64,000 nt of DNA from JAJPIG01 sp035531675 (GCA_035531675.1 DATKSL010000041.1:62001-126000); one strand, 5' to 3'; positions 24,333 through 33,852 are shown, counted from the first letter of the stretch. Notes: generated from the letters alone by a model not told the origin. Numbers and translations: made by a program.

Positions 24333-25832
24333 ATGCCCGATCGCGACTTCTTTGATCTTCGCACCGCGCTTGAACATCTCGACCGCCACGGCGAGCTGGC
24401 CCGCGTCGAGGGCGAAGTCGACTGGAACCTGGAACTCGGGATGCTGGCGCGCGAGGTGCAGAGCCGCAAGGGTCCGGCGCTGCTGTTCACCAATATCAAG
24501 GACTACCAGGCGCCCGGCGCGCGATGCGCGCAGTTGACCACCGGCCTGCTCGGCAGCACGCGGCGGCTGTCGCTGATGTTCGGTTTCGAGGACGAGCAGC
24601 CCAATCGCACGCTGATGGAGTACGTGCTGGAGCGCAATCGGCGGCTGGTGCCGCCGGTGATCGTCGATCGTGGACCGGTGCACGAGAACGTGGTGACCGG
24701 CAAGGATATCGATCTGGCGCAACTGCCGGTGCCGCAATGGCATCGCCTCGACGGCGGGCGTTATGTCGGCACGATGGGCTGCGTGGTCACCAAGGACCCC
24801 GAGAGCCAGCGCGTCAACGTCGGCGTCTACCGTAGCATGCTTGCCGATCGCGATAAGATGGCGACGCTGCTGGTCAGGTCGCAGGGCTGGGGTGGCCACT
24901 TCACCAAGTACGAGGCGATGGGCCAGCCGATGCCGACCGCGTGGGTGCTCGGCTGGGATCCGATCATGGATTTTGTCGCCTCGACGCCGCATCCGGTCGA
25001 GATTTGCGAGTACGACGTGATGGGCGGTTATCGGGGCCGCCCGGTGCCGCTGGTCAAGTGCAAGACGGTACCGCTCGAGGTGCCGGCCACGGCGGAAATC
25101 GTCATCGAAGGTTTCGTCTCGCCCGACCCGGCGACGATGCGCCTCGAGGGGCCGTTCGCCGAGTTCACCCAGTATCTTAGCGATCTGCCGACGATGCGCC
25201 CGGTCGTGCAGGTCACCGCGATTACGCATCGCAACCAACCGATCTTTCGCGGCACGCTGGCCGGCGTCGAGAGCGCATACTACGGCGCGATTCATCGCGG
25301 CGGCGCGGCCTGGAACGTGCTCCGCACCGCCGGCATCCCCGGCATCCTCGACGTCTACATCGAGCCGATCACCAACGGCACCACGATCATCGTGCAGATC
25401 AAGAAACATTACGAAGGACAGCCCAAGCAGATCGCCGCCGCGCTGTGGGGCTCGAACGCCGCGAACTACGCCTACAAACGGGTGATTGTGGTCGACGACG
25501 ACATCGATCCGTCGGACCATGACGCGGTGGAATGGGCGATCAACTATCGCGTCGACCCGGGCTCCGACGACGTGGTGACGATGCGCGGGGTCTTCGGCTC
25601 GCCGCTCGATCCGTCGATACCGCTGGAGCTGCGCAACACGCCGGAACTCGGCACCGGGCTGTGGACGCGGGTGGTGATCGACGCGACCCGCACCTGGCGC
25701 TTCCCGCGCCGGCCGGAATGGAACAACGAGAAATTTCCGCCCGTCAGCCGCAACCGGCCCGAGGATAGCGCGCTCATCCGCGATCGATGGGACCAGTATC
25801 GGATCAAAAAATGGCGCCCGGATACGTTCTAA
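24333..25832 (+). CDS. UbiD-family decarboxylase
   Basis: The 499-residue protein is of the UbiD type, which reversibly decarboxylates aromatic or alpha,beta-unsaturated acids with prenylated FMN. Family features include LFTNIKDYQAPGARCAQLTTGLLGSTRR, GGRYVGTMGCVVTKDPE, RVNVGVYRSM, VCEYDVMGGY-like EICEYDVMGGYRG and GPFAEFTQYLS. The C-terminal part has PSDHDAVEWAINYRVDP. A strong ribosome-binding site (GGAAGGA) precedes the ATG. It is followed after 7 bp by a Rieske oxygenase, which suggests sequential steps on an aromatic acid. The prFMN synthase UbiX is not in the window. Confidence 0.93.
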   Translation: MPDRDFFDLRTALEHLDRHGELARVEGEVDWNLELGMLAREVQSRKGPALLFTNIKDYQAPGARCAQLTTGLLGSTRRLSLMFGFEDEQPNRTLMEYVLERNRRLVPPVIVDRGPVHENVVTGKDIDLAQLPVPQWHRLDGGRYVGTMGCVVTKDPESQRVNVGVYRSMLADRDKMATLLVRSQGWGGHFTKYEAMGQPMPTAWVLGWDPIMDFVASTPHPVEICEYDVMGGYRGRPVPLVKCKTVPLEVPATAEIVIEGFVSPDPATMRLEGPFAEFTQYLSDLPTMRPVVQVTAITHRNQPIFRGTLAGVESAYYGAIHRGGAAWNVLRTAGIPGILDVYIEPITNGTTIIVQIKKHYEGQPKQIAAALWGSNAANYAYKRVIVVDDDIDPSDHDAVEWAINYRVDPGSDDVVTMRGVFGSPLDPSIPLELRNTPELGTGLWTRVVIDATRTWRFPRRPEWNNEKFPPVSRNRPEDSALIRDRWDQYRIKKWRPDTF

Positions 25833-25839
25833 TCGCTTT

Positions 25840-27207
25840 ATGAAAAATCGCGCTGTTCGATCTGATTACGGCGCGCTGGTCGAAAGCGACCGCGTGCATT
25901 CGCGGGTCTATACCGATGCCGCCATCTTTGCCGACGAGATGGCGAGGATCTTCCATCGCGGATGGGTGTTCGTCGGCCACAGCTCGGAAGTGCCGGGCAG
26001 CGGCGACTTCCGCCTCAAGCGCATCGGGCTGCAACCCGTCATCATGGTGCGCGATCAGGCCGGGCGGGTGCAGTTGCTGCTCAACCGATGCCGCCATCGC
26101 GGAGCCACGGTATGCGAGCACGAGCGCGGCCACGCGCGCGCGTTTCGCTGCGCCTATCACGGCTGGACCTACAAGCTCGACGGCACTCTGGCGCGAGTGC
26201 CTTATCCCGAGGGCTACGACGAAAGTTTCCGGCGCGAGGAGTTCGGACTGGTGCGGGTGCCGCGAGTCGCGGAATATCGCGGCTTTATTTTCGGCAGCCT
26301 GAGCGCGGTCGGAATCGCGCTCGAGGAGCATCTGGGCCGCGCGCGCGAACAGATCGATCTGTTCGTCGAACTCTCGCCCGAGGCGGAGATCGATCTGTCG
26401 CCGGGCGTGCAGAAATACGGATTTGCCGGCAACTGGAAACTGCAGGTCGAAAACGGGATGGACGGCTATCATCCGCCGGTGGTCCATCAATCGATCGTCG
26501 AGGCGATCGAAAGACGGCTCGGCCGCAAGCTCGAAACCTACACCGGCCAGACCAAAGCGATGACCCGCGACCTCGGCGACGGCCACGTGATGCTCGACTA
26601 TCGGCAATGCCCCGGCAATCGTAGCCTCAACATGACGACCACCTACAACGGCCCGCCGTCAAATTCGTTTCAGGGCGTATTCGTCGACGCGATCCAGCGC
26701 CGCTACGGTGAACGGCGCGCGGCCGACATCCTGCAATCCAGCGGCACGCATCTGCTGGTCTTTCCCAACCTGATCATCCTGGGCGTGCAGCTCCGCGTGA
26801 TCTATCCGCTGAGCGTCGATCGCACCGAAGTGGCGGTCTATCCGGCCTTGCTGCGCGGCGTGCCCGAAGAGATCAATCACATCCGGCTGCGCGGCCACGA
26901 AGCGTTCTTCGGCGCCGCCGGGATGGGCAGCCCGGACGACACCGAGATGTTCGAGCGGATGCAGCACGGCTTCGCGGCGACCGTCGAGCCGTGGGTGATG
27001 CTGGCGCGCGGCTTGAATCGGCAGCGCACGGATGTCGACGGCACCACCGTCAGCCACATCATGGACGAGATCACGCAGCGCGCGATCTGGCGGCGCTGGA
27101 AGGAATTGATGACGGGCGAGGGCGGCAGTGCCTCCGCGCGCCGCGCATCCGGCCCGCGCCGGCGCATCGCGACCAACGGGGCGCGCGAGCTGACGCATCA
27201 GTCGTAA
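25840..27207 (+). CDS. Rieske non-heme iron oxygenase, large subunit
   Basis: Ring-hydroxylating or demethylating oxygenase alpha subunit of 455 residues. The Rieske [2Fe-2S] ligands are C84/H86 and C104/H107 (NRCRHRGATVC and FRCAYHGW). The mononuclear iron site is D208, H211 and H216 in ENGMDGYHPPVVH, with bridging Asp spacing as in the biphenyl/salicylate oxygenase group. No small subunit, ferredoxin or reductase gene is adjacent, so electrons must come from an unlinked partner. The gene is 7 bp after the UbiD gene and 36 bp before the TonB-like gene. Confidence 0.95.
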   Translation: MKNRAVRSDYGALVESDRVHSRVYTDAAIFADEMARIFHRGWVFVGHSSEVPGSGDFRLKRIGLQPVIMVRDQAGRVQLLLNRCRHRGATVCEHERGHARAFRCAYHGWTYKLDGTLARVPYPEGYDESFRREEFGLVRVPRVAEYRGFIFGSLSAVGIALEEHLGRAREQIDLFVELSPEAEIDLSPGVQKYGFAGNWKLQVENGMDGYHPPVVHQSIVEAIERRLGRKLETYTGQTKAMTRDLGDGHVMLDYRQCPGNRSLNMTTTYNGPPSNSFQGVFVDAIQRRYGERRAADILQSSGTHLLVFPNLIILGVQLRVIYPLSVDRTEVAVYPALLRGVPEEINHIRLRGHEAFFGAAGMGSPDDTEMFERMQHGFAATVEPWVMLARGLNRQRTDVDGTTVSHIMDEITQRAIWRRWKELMTGEGGSASARRASGPRRRIATNGARELTHQS

Positions 27208-27243
27208 AGTGAGCGCTGTCCGGCATCGCGCTGATTTTCAGGT

Positions 27244-28131
27244 GTGTCCGAAGTCTTGGACGATTACCAGATAGACCCTGAGTGGCGGTTAGCTGAGTCG
27301 CGCCCGGAGTCGCGCTCGCGCGGGCTCTCGCCGTATGCGCTCGGCGGCTCGATAGCGATCCATCTGATGCTCGCGGGGCTGCTGTTGATCGCGCTGGTTC
27401 ATGTTGGTGCGCCGCGGCCCTCGCATCCCGCCTACCTGATGGCGCGTATCGTCGATCGATTACCCGGCGCGGACGGCGGCACGGCGAGCAGCCGCGCCAA
27501 CCCGGTCGTCGCGCAACATGCCGGCGCTCCAGCGATAGCCGCGGCCTCGTCGCGCGATCGCAAGCCTGCCGCGCATCGGCTGCATCGTATCCGCTCGTGG
27601 GTCGAAAAGCGTCTCGCGGCGGCGAAAATCGACGCGCACAGGCACCGGCACGACGCCGAAGCCCCGATCAAGGCGCGAACGGCCGCATCATCGGAGGTCG
27701 CGAGTATCCCGGCCAAACCGGCGCTGCCGATCGCAGCGCCACGCACGGCCGCGACCGGCGGTTCCGCGGGCCCGGCCGGTATCGAAGCGAGCAGCGCGCC
27801 CGGCGCACGAGCCGGTGCCGGTGGATCGGGAGGCAGCCGGGATGCGCATGCGGCGTACGGCGCGGCGCCGGCCCCGGAGTACCCGATCGAAGCGCGCCGG
27901 ATGGAGCAGCAGGGCGTCGTGATGCTGCGGGTGCTGGTCAGCGCCGACGGCGCGACCACGCGAGTCGAAATCGCGCACTCCTCAGGCTTTCAGTTGCTCG
28001 ATGACGAGGCGCTCGAGACGGTCCGCGAGCGCTGGCGGTTCGTGCCCGCGATGCGCAACGGAACTGCGGTCGCAAGCTGGGTGATGGTTCCGATCCGCTT
28101 CGCGCTCACCGAAGCCGACGCCTCCGATTGA
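27244..28131 (+). CDS. TonB-family energy-transducing protein
   Basis: The 295-residue protein has one N-terminal membrane anchor (IAIHLMLAGLLLIALV, about 37-53), an Ala/His/Arg-rich linker and a C-terminal TonB domain (EYPIEARRMEQQGVVMLRVLVSADG...LLDDEALETVRERWRFVPA). TonB couples the inner-membrane ExbB-ExbD motor to outer-membrane receptors; ExbB and ExbD are not in the window. The arginine/histidine-rich linker differs from the Pro/Glu-Pro/Lys linker of E. coli TonB. It starts at GTG 27244. Confidence 0.88.
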   Translation: MSEVLDDYQIDPEWRLAESRPESRSRGLSPYALGGSIAIHLMLAGLLLIALVHVGAPRPSHPAYLMARIVDRLPGADGGTASSRANPVVAQHAGAPAIAAASSRDRKPAAHRLHRIRSWVEKRLAAAKIDAHRHRHDAEAPIKARTAASSEVASIPAKPALPIAAPRTAATGGSAGPAGIEASSAPGARAGAGGSGGSRDAHAAYGAAPAPEYPIEARRMEQQGVVMLRVLVSADGATTRVEIAHSSGFQLLDDEALETVRERWRFVPAMRNGTAVASWVMVPIRFALTEADASD

Positions 28132-28226
28132 CCGGCCGCGGCGGCGCCGCGAGACGGATTGAAAAGCGTGCGTGCGCCGGGCCACACTCTTTGCACTCCC
28201 GCCGCGCGCGGGATCGCGGAGGTATC

Positions 28227-28658
28227 GTGAAACAGAAATTGCAGGCAGATCTGAAGAGCGCGATGAAGGCGGGCGAGCAGATGCGGGTGCTGACGGTGCG
28301 CGGGATTCTCGCCGAGATCACGCGGCTCGAAAAAGAAGTCCTGCACGAGGCCGGCGAGGCCGAGATCATCCAGATCATCAAACGCGAGCGGGCTCGGCGC
28401 GAAGAGGCGCTGGAGTTCGCGCGCAAGGCGTCGCGTAACGACCTGATCGAGCAGAACCAGCGCGAAGCGGAGATTCTCGAGGCTTATCTGCCGGCCGCGG
28501 TCGGCGCCGATGAGGTTAGCGCGGCGATCACCGAAGCGATCAATGGCGGCGCCAATCAGATTGGTCCGATCATGAAGGCCTTGCGCGATCGGTTCGGCGA
28601 GCGCCTGGACGGCAAGCTCGCCAGCGACCTGGTGAAAAAAGCGCTGACCGCGCCGTAG
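28227..28658 (+). CDS. GatB/YqeY-domain protein
   Basis: The 143-residue protein matches YqeY: KSAMKAGEQMRVLTVRGILAEITRLEKE, RARREEALEFARKASRNDLIEQNQREAEILEAYLP and IGPIMKALRDRFGERLDGKLASDLVKKAL. Related domains sit in GatB, the amidotransferase subunit for Gln/Asn-tRNA, but the role of free-standing YqeY is not established. GTG 28227 was chosen because GGAGG precedes it; a longer in-frame extension carries no family sequence. Confidence 0.9.
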   Translation: MKQKLQADLKSAMKAGEQMRVLTVRGILAEITRLEKEVLHEAGEAEIIQIIKRERARREEALEFARKASRNDLIEQNQREAEILEAYLPAAVGADEVSAAITEAINGGANQIGPIMKALRDRFGERLDGKLASDLVKKALTAP

Positions 28659-28683
28659 CGAAGGTCTGCATCAGGCCCATTCT

Positions 28684-28746
28684 GTCATTCTGAGCGCAGC
28701 GAAGAATCCCGGGATTCTTCACGTCGCAGACTACGTTCAGAATGAC
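28684..28746. repeat. Extragenic palindromic repeat (double inverted repeat)
   Basis: An outer 10-bp inverted repeat GTCATTCTGA/TCAGAATGAC (28684-28693 and 28737-28746) encloses a perfect 20-bp palindrome centred on CCCGGG (28701-28720). The core TCATTCTGAGCGCAGCGAAGAATC is a sequence type scattered in many high-GC genomes. It lies in the convergent gap between YqeY and the ABC-F gene and could form the 3' end of either transcript. Confidence 0.85.
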
Positions 28747-28779
28747 GACCAGAATTGGGCATCCCGCGCGTTCGACGAT

Positions 28780-30744
28780 TTATCCGGGGGCCTCTGGACT
28801 TCGGTCGAGGTTCACCAACTCGGCGTACAGGGCGTCGATTTCGCGGCCGAGCGTTTCGTAGCGCACCATCACGTCGTTCGCGTCGCCGCGTGTCAGGTAA
28901 AAATTCGGATCGTTCATGATCCGGCCGAGGTCGGTTTTCTCGGTCTCTTTCTGCTCGATCGCGCCCTCGATTCGCTGCCGGGCGCGCGCTGCCTGCTCGC
29001 GACGCCGTTCGGCCTCGCGCTCGCGCTTGCGGGCCGCATTCTGGTCGCGCCGCTCCGTCTCGATGCGCCCGTTGCGCTCGGGGGCGCCGCCGCCGTTGCG
29101 GGCCGCCGGCGCAGGCGCGGCGGCTTCCGAAGCCGCCGCCATCGCGGCCTTTTTGGCCAGGTATTCGTCGTAGTTGCCGAGGTAGCGCAGCGCGTCGCCC
29201 TGGCCGACCTCGATCACCTCGGTCACCAGCTCGTTGAGCAGGTAGCGATCGTGACTGACGATCACGACCGTGCCGGGAAAGCGACGCAGCGCTTCGAGCA
29301 GCGTGTCCTTGGCGATGATGTCGAGGTTGTTGGTCGGCTCGTCGAGCAGCAGGCAGTTGTTGCGATGGGCCAGCACCTTGGCCAGCGCGATTCGCGCCCG
29401 CTCGCCGCCCGACAGCACGCCGACGCGTTTTTCGACCTCGTCGCCCGAGAACAGCATCGCACCGAGCAGGCTGCGAATCTCGCTGCTGGTCATGCCTTCG
29501 GCGGCATCGCTCAGCTCGTTGAGCACGCGCTTGTCGTAATCGAGACCTTCGGCGAGATTCTGCGCGAAGTAGCCGAGCCGCACCCCCTCGCCGACCTGGC
29601 GCTGGCCGGCGCTCAGCGGTTCGACGCCCGCCAGCAGCTTCATCATGGTCGATTTGCCGGCGCCGTTGGGACCGACCAGCGCGATTCGCGCGCCGCGCTC
29701 GATTACCAGGTCGATACCGTCATAGATCGTCAGCTCGCCGTATTTCTTGACCGCGCCGGTGAGCTCGAACACCCGCCGCGCGCCGCGCTCGCAGGCCGGG
29801 AAGCGGATCGCGGGCGGCTTGTCGAGTCCGGCCGGCGGCTCGAGCCGGACGGTCTTTTCGAGCTGTTTGACGCGGCTCTGAACCAGGCCGGCCTTGCTCG
29901 CCTGGGCGCGGAAACGGCTGATGAACGCCTCGACATGCTCGATCTCGTTGCGCTGCTTTTCGTAGGCCGCCAGCTCGGCTTCGAAGCGTTCGGCGCGCTG
30001 CACCAGGTACTTCGAGTAGCCGCCGATATATTCGGCAAGCCGGCTGCGCGCGACTTCGACCGTGCGGGTGGTGACGCGATCGAGGAAGTAGCGGTCGTGC
30101 GAGACCACGATCAGTCCGCCGGGATAATTCGCCAGGTAATCCTCAAGCCAGTTGCGCGCCTCGATATCGAGATGGTTGGTCGGCTCATCCAGCATCAGGA
30201 ATTCGGGCTCGGTCAAAAGCAGCTTGGCAAGCGCGATTCGCATCCGGATGCCGCCGGAGAACTCGGCCACGTCGCGGCCGAGATCGGCGCTGGTGAAGCC
30301 CAGTCCGAACAGCAACGCCTCGGCGCGGCTCTCGGCCGTGTAGAAGCGATGGCGCTCGAGGTCGGTCAGCACGTCGCCGAGTTCGGCCAGCGCGGATTCG
30401 TGGGCGGGGCCCGAGTGCTCGCGGGTGAGGATCTGTTCGAGCTCGACGCGCCGCTGGTCGAGCGCGCGCAGTTCGGTGAGCGCGCTCAGGGTTTCGTCGG
30501 CTACCGTGCGACCGCCCATCTCGGGCGCGTCCTGGGCGAGGTAGCCGACGCGGGTGCGCTGCGGGCGGCTGATACGGCCGGAGTCGGGCGGAATTGCGTC
30601 GGCGACGATCTTGAGCAGGGTCGATTTGCCGGCGCCGTTGAGGCCGACCAGTCCGACCCGCGCGTCGTCGGTCATCGACCAGCTCACGCCGTCGAGCAGG
30701 ACCCGGCCGCCGTAAGCTTTGCTGAGGTTATCGAGCGTCAGCAC
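28780..30744 (-). CDS. ABC-F family ATPase
   Basis: The 654-residue cytoplasmic protein has two tandem ABC domains and no membrane segments. Walker A motifs are VGLNGAGKST and VGPNGAGKST, signature motifs FSGGIRMRIALAK and LSGGERARIALAK, and Walker B regions LMLDEPTNHLD and LLLDEPTNNLD. The linker between the domains and an extra highly charged C-terminal coiled coil (RKREREAERRREQAARARQRIEG) are typical of the Uup/ABC-F group, which acts on ribosomes in translation or resistance. No macrolide or pleuromutilin resistance context is visible. Confidence 0.93.
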   Translation of the reverse strand: MLTLDNLSKAYGGRVLLDGVSWSMTDDARVGLVGLNGAGKSTLLKIVADAIPPDSGRISRPQRTRVGYLAQDAPEMGGRTVADETLSALTELRALDQRRVELEQILTREHSGPAHESALAELGDVLTDLERHRFYTAESRAEALLFGLGFTSADLGRDVAEFSGGIRMRIALAKLLLTEPEFLMLDEPTNHLDIEARNWLEDYLANYPGGLIVVSHDRYFLDRVTTRTVEVARSRLAEYIGGYSKYLVQRAERFEAELAAYEKQRNEIEHVEAFISRFRAQASKAGLVQSRVKQLEKTVRLEPPAGLDKPPAIRFPACERGARRVFELTGAVKKYGELTIYDGIDLVIERGARIALVGPNGAGKSTMMKLLAGVEPLSAGQRQVGEGVRLGYFAQNLAEGLDYDKRVLNELSDAAEGMTSSEIRSLLGAMLFSGDEVEKRVGVLSGGERARIALAKVLAHRNNCLLLDEPTNNLDIIAKDTLLEALRRFPGTVVIVSHDRYLLNELVTEVIEVGQGDALRYLGNYDEYLAKKAAMAAASEAAAPAPAARNGGGAPERNGRIETERRDQNAARKREREAERRREQAARARQRIEGAIEQKETEKTDLGRIMNDPNFYLTRGDANDVMVRYETLGREIDALYAELVNLDRSPEAPG

Positions 30745-31051
30745 GAGAAGTTTCCACGTCTGTTAATCCTCAAATGATACCGGCGCGGGGCGCGGTGCGG
30801 AAGCCGGGCTGAGCCCGGGATTCTGTTCGCGAGCCTGACCAGCGGCGCCCGGCCACGCTTGCGGGGGAAGCCGGTTCGATCTATACGCCGAGTTGGAGTC
30901 CGAAAGTCAAAGCGGAGATTCCTGGATGAATTTACCCCCGGGCGCCGGCCCGGTCCCTGTTTCTTCACAATATTGTCGGATTCTTCCGCTTTTGTTGCGG
31001 CTGAAATGGCGAGACGCTGGACCTGATTGACAGCTTTTGAATAGTAGGCGC
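30745..31051. other. Divergent intergenic region
   Basis: The 307-bp gap between the ABC-F gene and the AraC-type gene has no gene I can support. It holds a 6-bp stem CCGGGC-TGA-GCCCGG (30804-30818) and, nearer the AraC gene, a more AT-rich stretch (about 30955-31040) that is the likely promoter region. No convincing -35/-10 pair was found. Confidence 0.5.
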
Positions 31052-31927
31052 ATGGCCACACCATCGATCCTGGTTGGCGACGACAGCGGTGCCCTCCCGT
31101 TTGCCTACCAATACAAGGATTACAATGGGTTCGCCCTTTTCTACGCACGTCAACCGCGCCGGCTGTGCGTCAGGCACAACGACCGTCGCATCCAGGTTTC
31201 GATTAGCTTCAATCCGTCCGCGGTCAAGCTCAAGTTACGCGAGCTGACCGATCGATCGAGCGCCGGCAACCATCAGGGACGGGGAGAGCACGTCTCGGTG
31301 ATTCCGTCCGGACAACCTTACACGGCGCAATGGTTGCACAACGCCGACCTGGTGAATATCTACCTCGAGCCGAGCTTCATCGTGCGTGCGGCCTACGAAA
31401 GCGTGCGCGGCCGCGTGGTTAACATCGCCGGCCGCTATTTCGTGCGCGATCAGTTCGTCGAGATGCTGGGCGCGTCGTTGCGCGAGGAATTCAGGGTCGG
31501 CACGCCGAACATGCTGTACGCCGAGTCGATCGCGACGGTGCTCGCGGTTCACCTGGTGCGGAACTATGGCGGTTCCGGCGCCACGACGCGCGATCTCAGC
31601 GCCACGCTCAGCCCCTACTGGCTGCGCAAGGTTATCGATCATATCGAAGCCCATCTCGGCGACAACCTGACGCTGAGCGAGCTGGCGCGCGAGGTCAGGA
31701 TGAGCCCGCACTATTTCTCCGCGTTGTTCCGCAACGCCACCGGCTTCTCGCCCCATCGCTATGTCACCCATCGGCGCATCGAACGGGCCAAGCAGATGCT
31801 GGCGGACCGCGAGCGCAAGCTCGGCGAGATCGCGCTGACGCTCGGCTTCGCAACTCATAACCGCTTCACAGAAGTATTCGCCCGCTGGGTTGGGACCACT
31901 CCGCGGGAATACCGCAACTGCCTCTAA
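31052..31927 (+). CDS. AraC-family transcriptional regulator
   Basis: The 291-residue DNA-binding regulator has a cupin-like N-terminal sensing domain (about 1-170). The C-terminal AraC double helix-turn-helix is about 185-290, with VIDHIEAHLGDNLTLSELAREVRMSPHYFSALFRNATGFSPHRYVTHRR and LGEIALTLGFATHNRFTEVFARWVGTTPREYR. It starts at ATG 31052, with a weak ribosome-binding site. The tannase-like gene begins 18 bp downstream, so it most likely controls esterase expression. Confidence 0.9.
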   Translation: MATPSILVGDDSGALPFAYQYKDYNGFALFYARQPRRLCVRHNDRRIQVSISFNPSAVKLKLRELTDRSSAGNHQGRGEHVSVIPSGQPYTAQWLHNADLVNIYLEPSFIVRAAYESVRGRVVNIAGRYFVRDQFVEMLGASLREEFRVGTPNMLYAESIATVLAVHLVRNYGGSGATTRDLSATLSPYWLRKVIDHIEAHLGDNLTLSELAREVRMSPHYFSALFRNATGFSPHRYVTHRRIERAKQMLADRERKLGEIALTLGFATHNRFTEVFARWVGTTPREYRNCL

Positions 31928-31945
31928 CAGAGGGAGAGTATCGAC

Positions 31946-33826
31946 ATGGCCAGAATCAACCGTAGCGAGAACCGTACGCGCGCCCACGCGGCGAGGATGC
32001 TGTCGCCGGCCGCCATCGCGCTTCTTTTGGTGCTCCTGTCGGGCGCCTGGATATTAAGCCCGTCGCCGGCCGCGGCGGCGATGACTTGCGCGGACGTGCC
32101 AAGCCTCACGCTGCCGAACACGCAGATAATCAGCGCTACCGAGGTGTCCACGCCGGTCAACCATTGCAACGTGATCGGAGTGATCGACAAGCGCGTGAGT
32201 GCACAGGATCCCGATCATTTCACCTACGGCATCGGCTTCGAACTCAACCTGCCGGACACCTGGAACGGCCGCTTCGAGATGATGGGTGGCGGTGGCACCG
32301 ATGGCTCGCTTGGAAACCCGAAGGGCAGCGCGGGAACGGAATTGAGCAAGGGTTGGGCGGTCGCCGACGACGACGGCGGGCATGAGGATGCGCCCGGCAA
32401 CTCCTCGCTCGGCTGGATCGATGACGACGCTAGTGCGGGCGGCACCGGGCACTTCGGTGTCGATGAGCAGGCGCGTATCGACTACGGCTACAACGGCATC
32501 GGCCAGACCACGTTGATCTCGAAGCAGATCATCGTCGACTACTACGGCAGCGGTCCCCAGTACTCCTATCTATGGGGATGCTCGAACGGCGGGCGCGACG
32601 GCGTGGTCGCATCGCAACGCTTCCCGAACTATTTCGACGGCATCGTCGCCGGCAATCCCGGCTTCGATCTGCCGCGCGCCGGCGTCGCCGAGGCGTGGAA
32701 TGAGCAGCAACTGGTGCCGCTCGCGACCAGCCTCGATGTCACCAACGGCCAGCCCTATGTGGGCGACACGTTCCCGTCGCAGGATCTCGAAGTCGCCTCG
32801 GCCGCCATCCTGAGCGCCTGTGACGGGCTCGACGGCCTGGTCGACGGCATCATCGACAACTACACCGCCTGCACCAACGCTCGGGTCTATGCGGCGCTGG
32901 ACGAATACACCTGCAGTCCGAGCGGCGCCCATGGTGACACGCCGCACGGCGGCAGCTGCCTTACGGCTGGTCAGGTCGAGGCCTTGAAGAAAATCTACTC
33001 GGGGCCGGTCAACTCTCACGGCCGGCCGCTCTATTCGAACTGGTACTGGGATGCGGGCATCTGGGATCCGCCGAGCGCGTTCGGCGCGGGCTGGGGCGCA
33101 TGGAACGTCGCCTTCTTTGGCCCGCCCAACGTCAACACGGCGATCAACCTGACGCTCGGCGCCGGCGCCATCCCGATGATTTTCACCACTCCGCCGGTTA
33201 TCACTCCGGTTTCGGGTGTCGATGGACAGGAGGCCTTCATTTTCGGCTACAGCTTCGATACCGATGCGCCGAAGATCTATGCGACCGCGCCGGGCTATGG
33301 TCAGAGCGCGATGGACTTCATGTCGGGGCTGGATTTCATGGACGGGCAGCGCGTCGATCTGCGGCCGTTCGCACGTCGCGGCGGCAAGATGATCATCTAC
33401 GACTCGCTCAACGACGGCATCTTCTCAGCCGCCGACCTGGTGAACTGGTACAACTCGATTCATGGCGCCCATGCGAACGATCGGCAGAACTTCGTACGGA
33501 TGTTCCTGATTCCGAACATGGCCCACTGCGGCGGCGGTCCGGCGACCAACAGCTTCAGCGGCAATCTGCTCGACGCCATCACGGGCTGGGTCGAAAGCGG
33601 CGACGCGCCTCAGGAGATCATCGCCGCCAACACCAATGTCAGCTCGCCATTTCCGAGTGGCGCGCCCTTCGATCCGCAGGTAGCTGTGAACTTTCCCACC
33701 GGCGGCACCCGGCCGATCTGCGTGTATCCCGAACAGACGCGCTACAAGGGCAGCGGCGCCACCGATGACGCGGCCAATTTTGTCTGCGTGATGCCGAACG
33801 GGAACGGTCACCGGCACCACAGTTAG
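31946..33826 (+). CDS. Tannase/feruloyl-esterase family exported hydrolase
   Basis: The 626-residue secreted esterase has a long signal peptide (about 1-45, ending SPAAAAM). It carries the CS-D-HC serine hydrolase set of the tannase family: nucleophile in GC212-S213-NGGRDG, acidic residue D486 or D490 in YDSLNDG, and histidine-cysteine H527-C528 in NMAHCGGG. The paired cysteines form the diagnostic disulfide. Family members cleave gallate, ferulate or related plant esters, or mono(2-hydroxyethyl) terephthalate. The substrate is inferred only. A GGGAG ribosome-binding site precedes the ATG, and a strong hairpin follows the gene. Confidence 0.92.
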   Translation: MARINRSENRTRAHAARMLSPAAIALLLVLLSGAWILSPSPAAAAMTCADVPSLTLPNTQIISATEVSTPVNHCNVIGVIDKRVSAQDPDHFTYGIGFELNLPDTWNGRFEMMGGGGTDGSLGNPKGSAGTELSKGWAVADDDGGHEDAPGNSSLGWIDDDASAGGTGHFGVDEQARIDYGYNGIGQTTLISKQIIVDYYGSGPQYSYLWGCSNGGRDGVVASQRFPNYFDGIVAGNPGFDLPRAGVAEAWNEQQLVPLATSLDVTNGQPYVGDTFPSQDLEVASAAILSACDGLDGLVDGIIDNYTACTNARVYAALDEYTCSPSGAHGDTPHGGSCLTAGQVEALKKIYSGPVNSHGRPLYSNWYWDAGIWDPPSAFGAGWGAWNVAFFGPPNVNTAINLTLGAGAIPMIFTTPPVITPVSGVDGQEAFIFGYSFDTDAPKIYATAPGYGQSAMDFMSGLDFMDGQRVDLRPFARRGGKMIIYDSLNDGIFSAADLVNWYNSIHGAHANDRQNFVRMFLIPNMAHCGGGPATNSFSGNLLDAITGWVESGDAPQEIIAANTNVSSPFPSGAPFDPQVAVNFPTGGTRPICVYPEQTRYKGSGATDDAANFVCVMPNGNGHRHHS

Positions 33827-33852
33827 CGGACGCTCGCGGCTCAGATGACGAT

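Noticed and set aside
29251..30777. A 508-codon plus-strand frame inside the ABC-F gene
   Set aside because: The opposite strand encodes complete ABC motifs. The plus frame has low-complexity composition.
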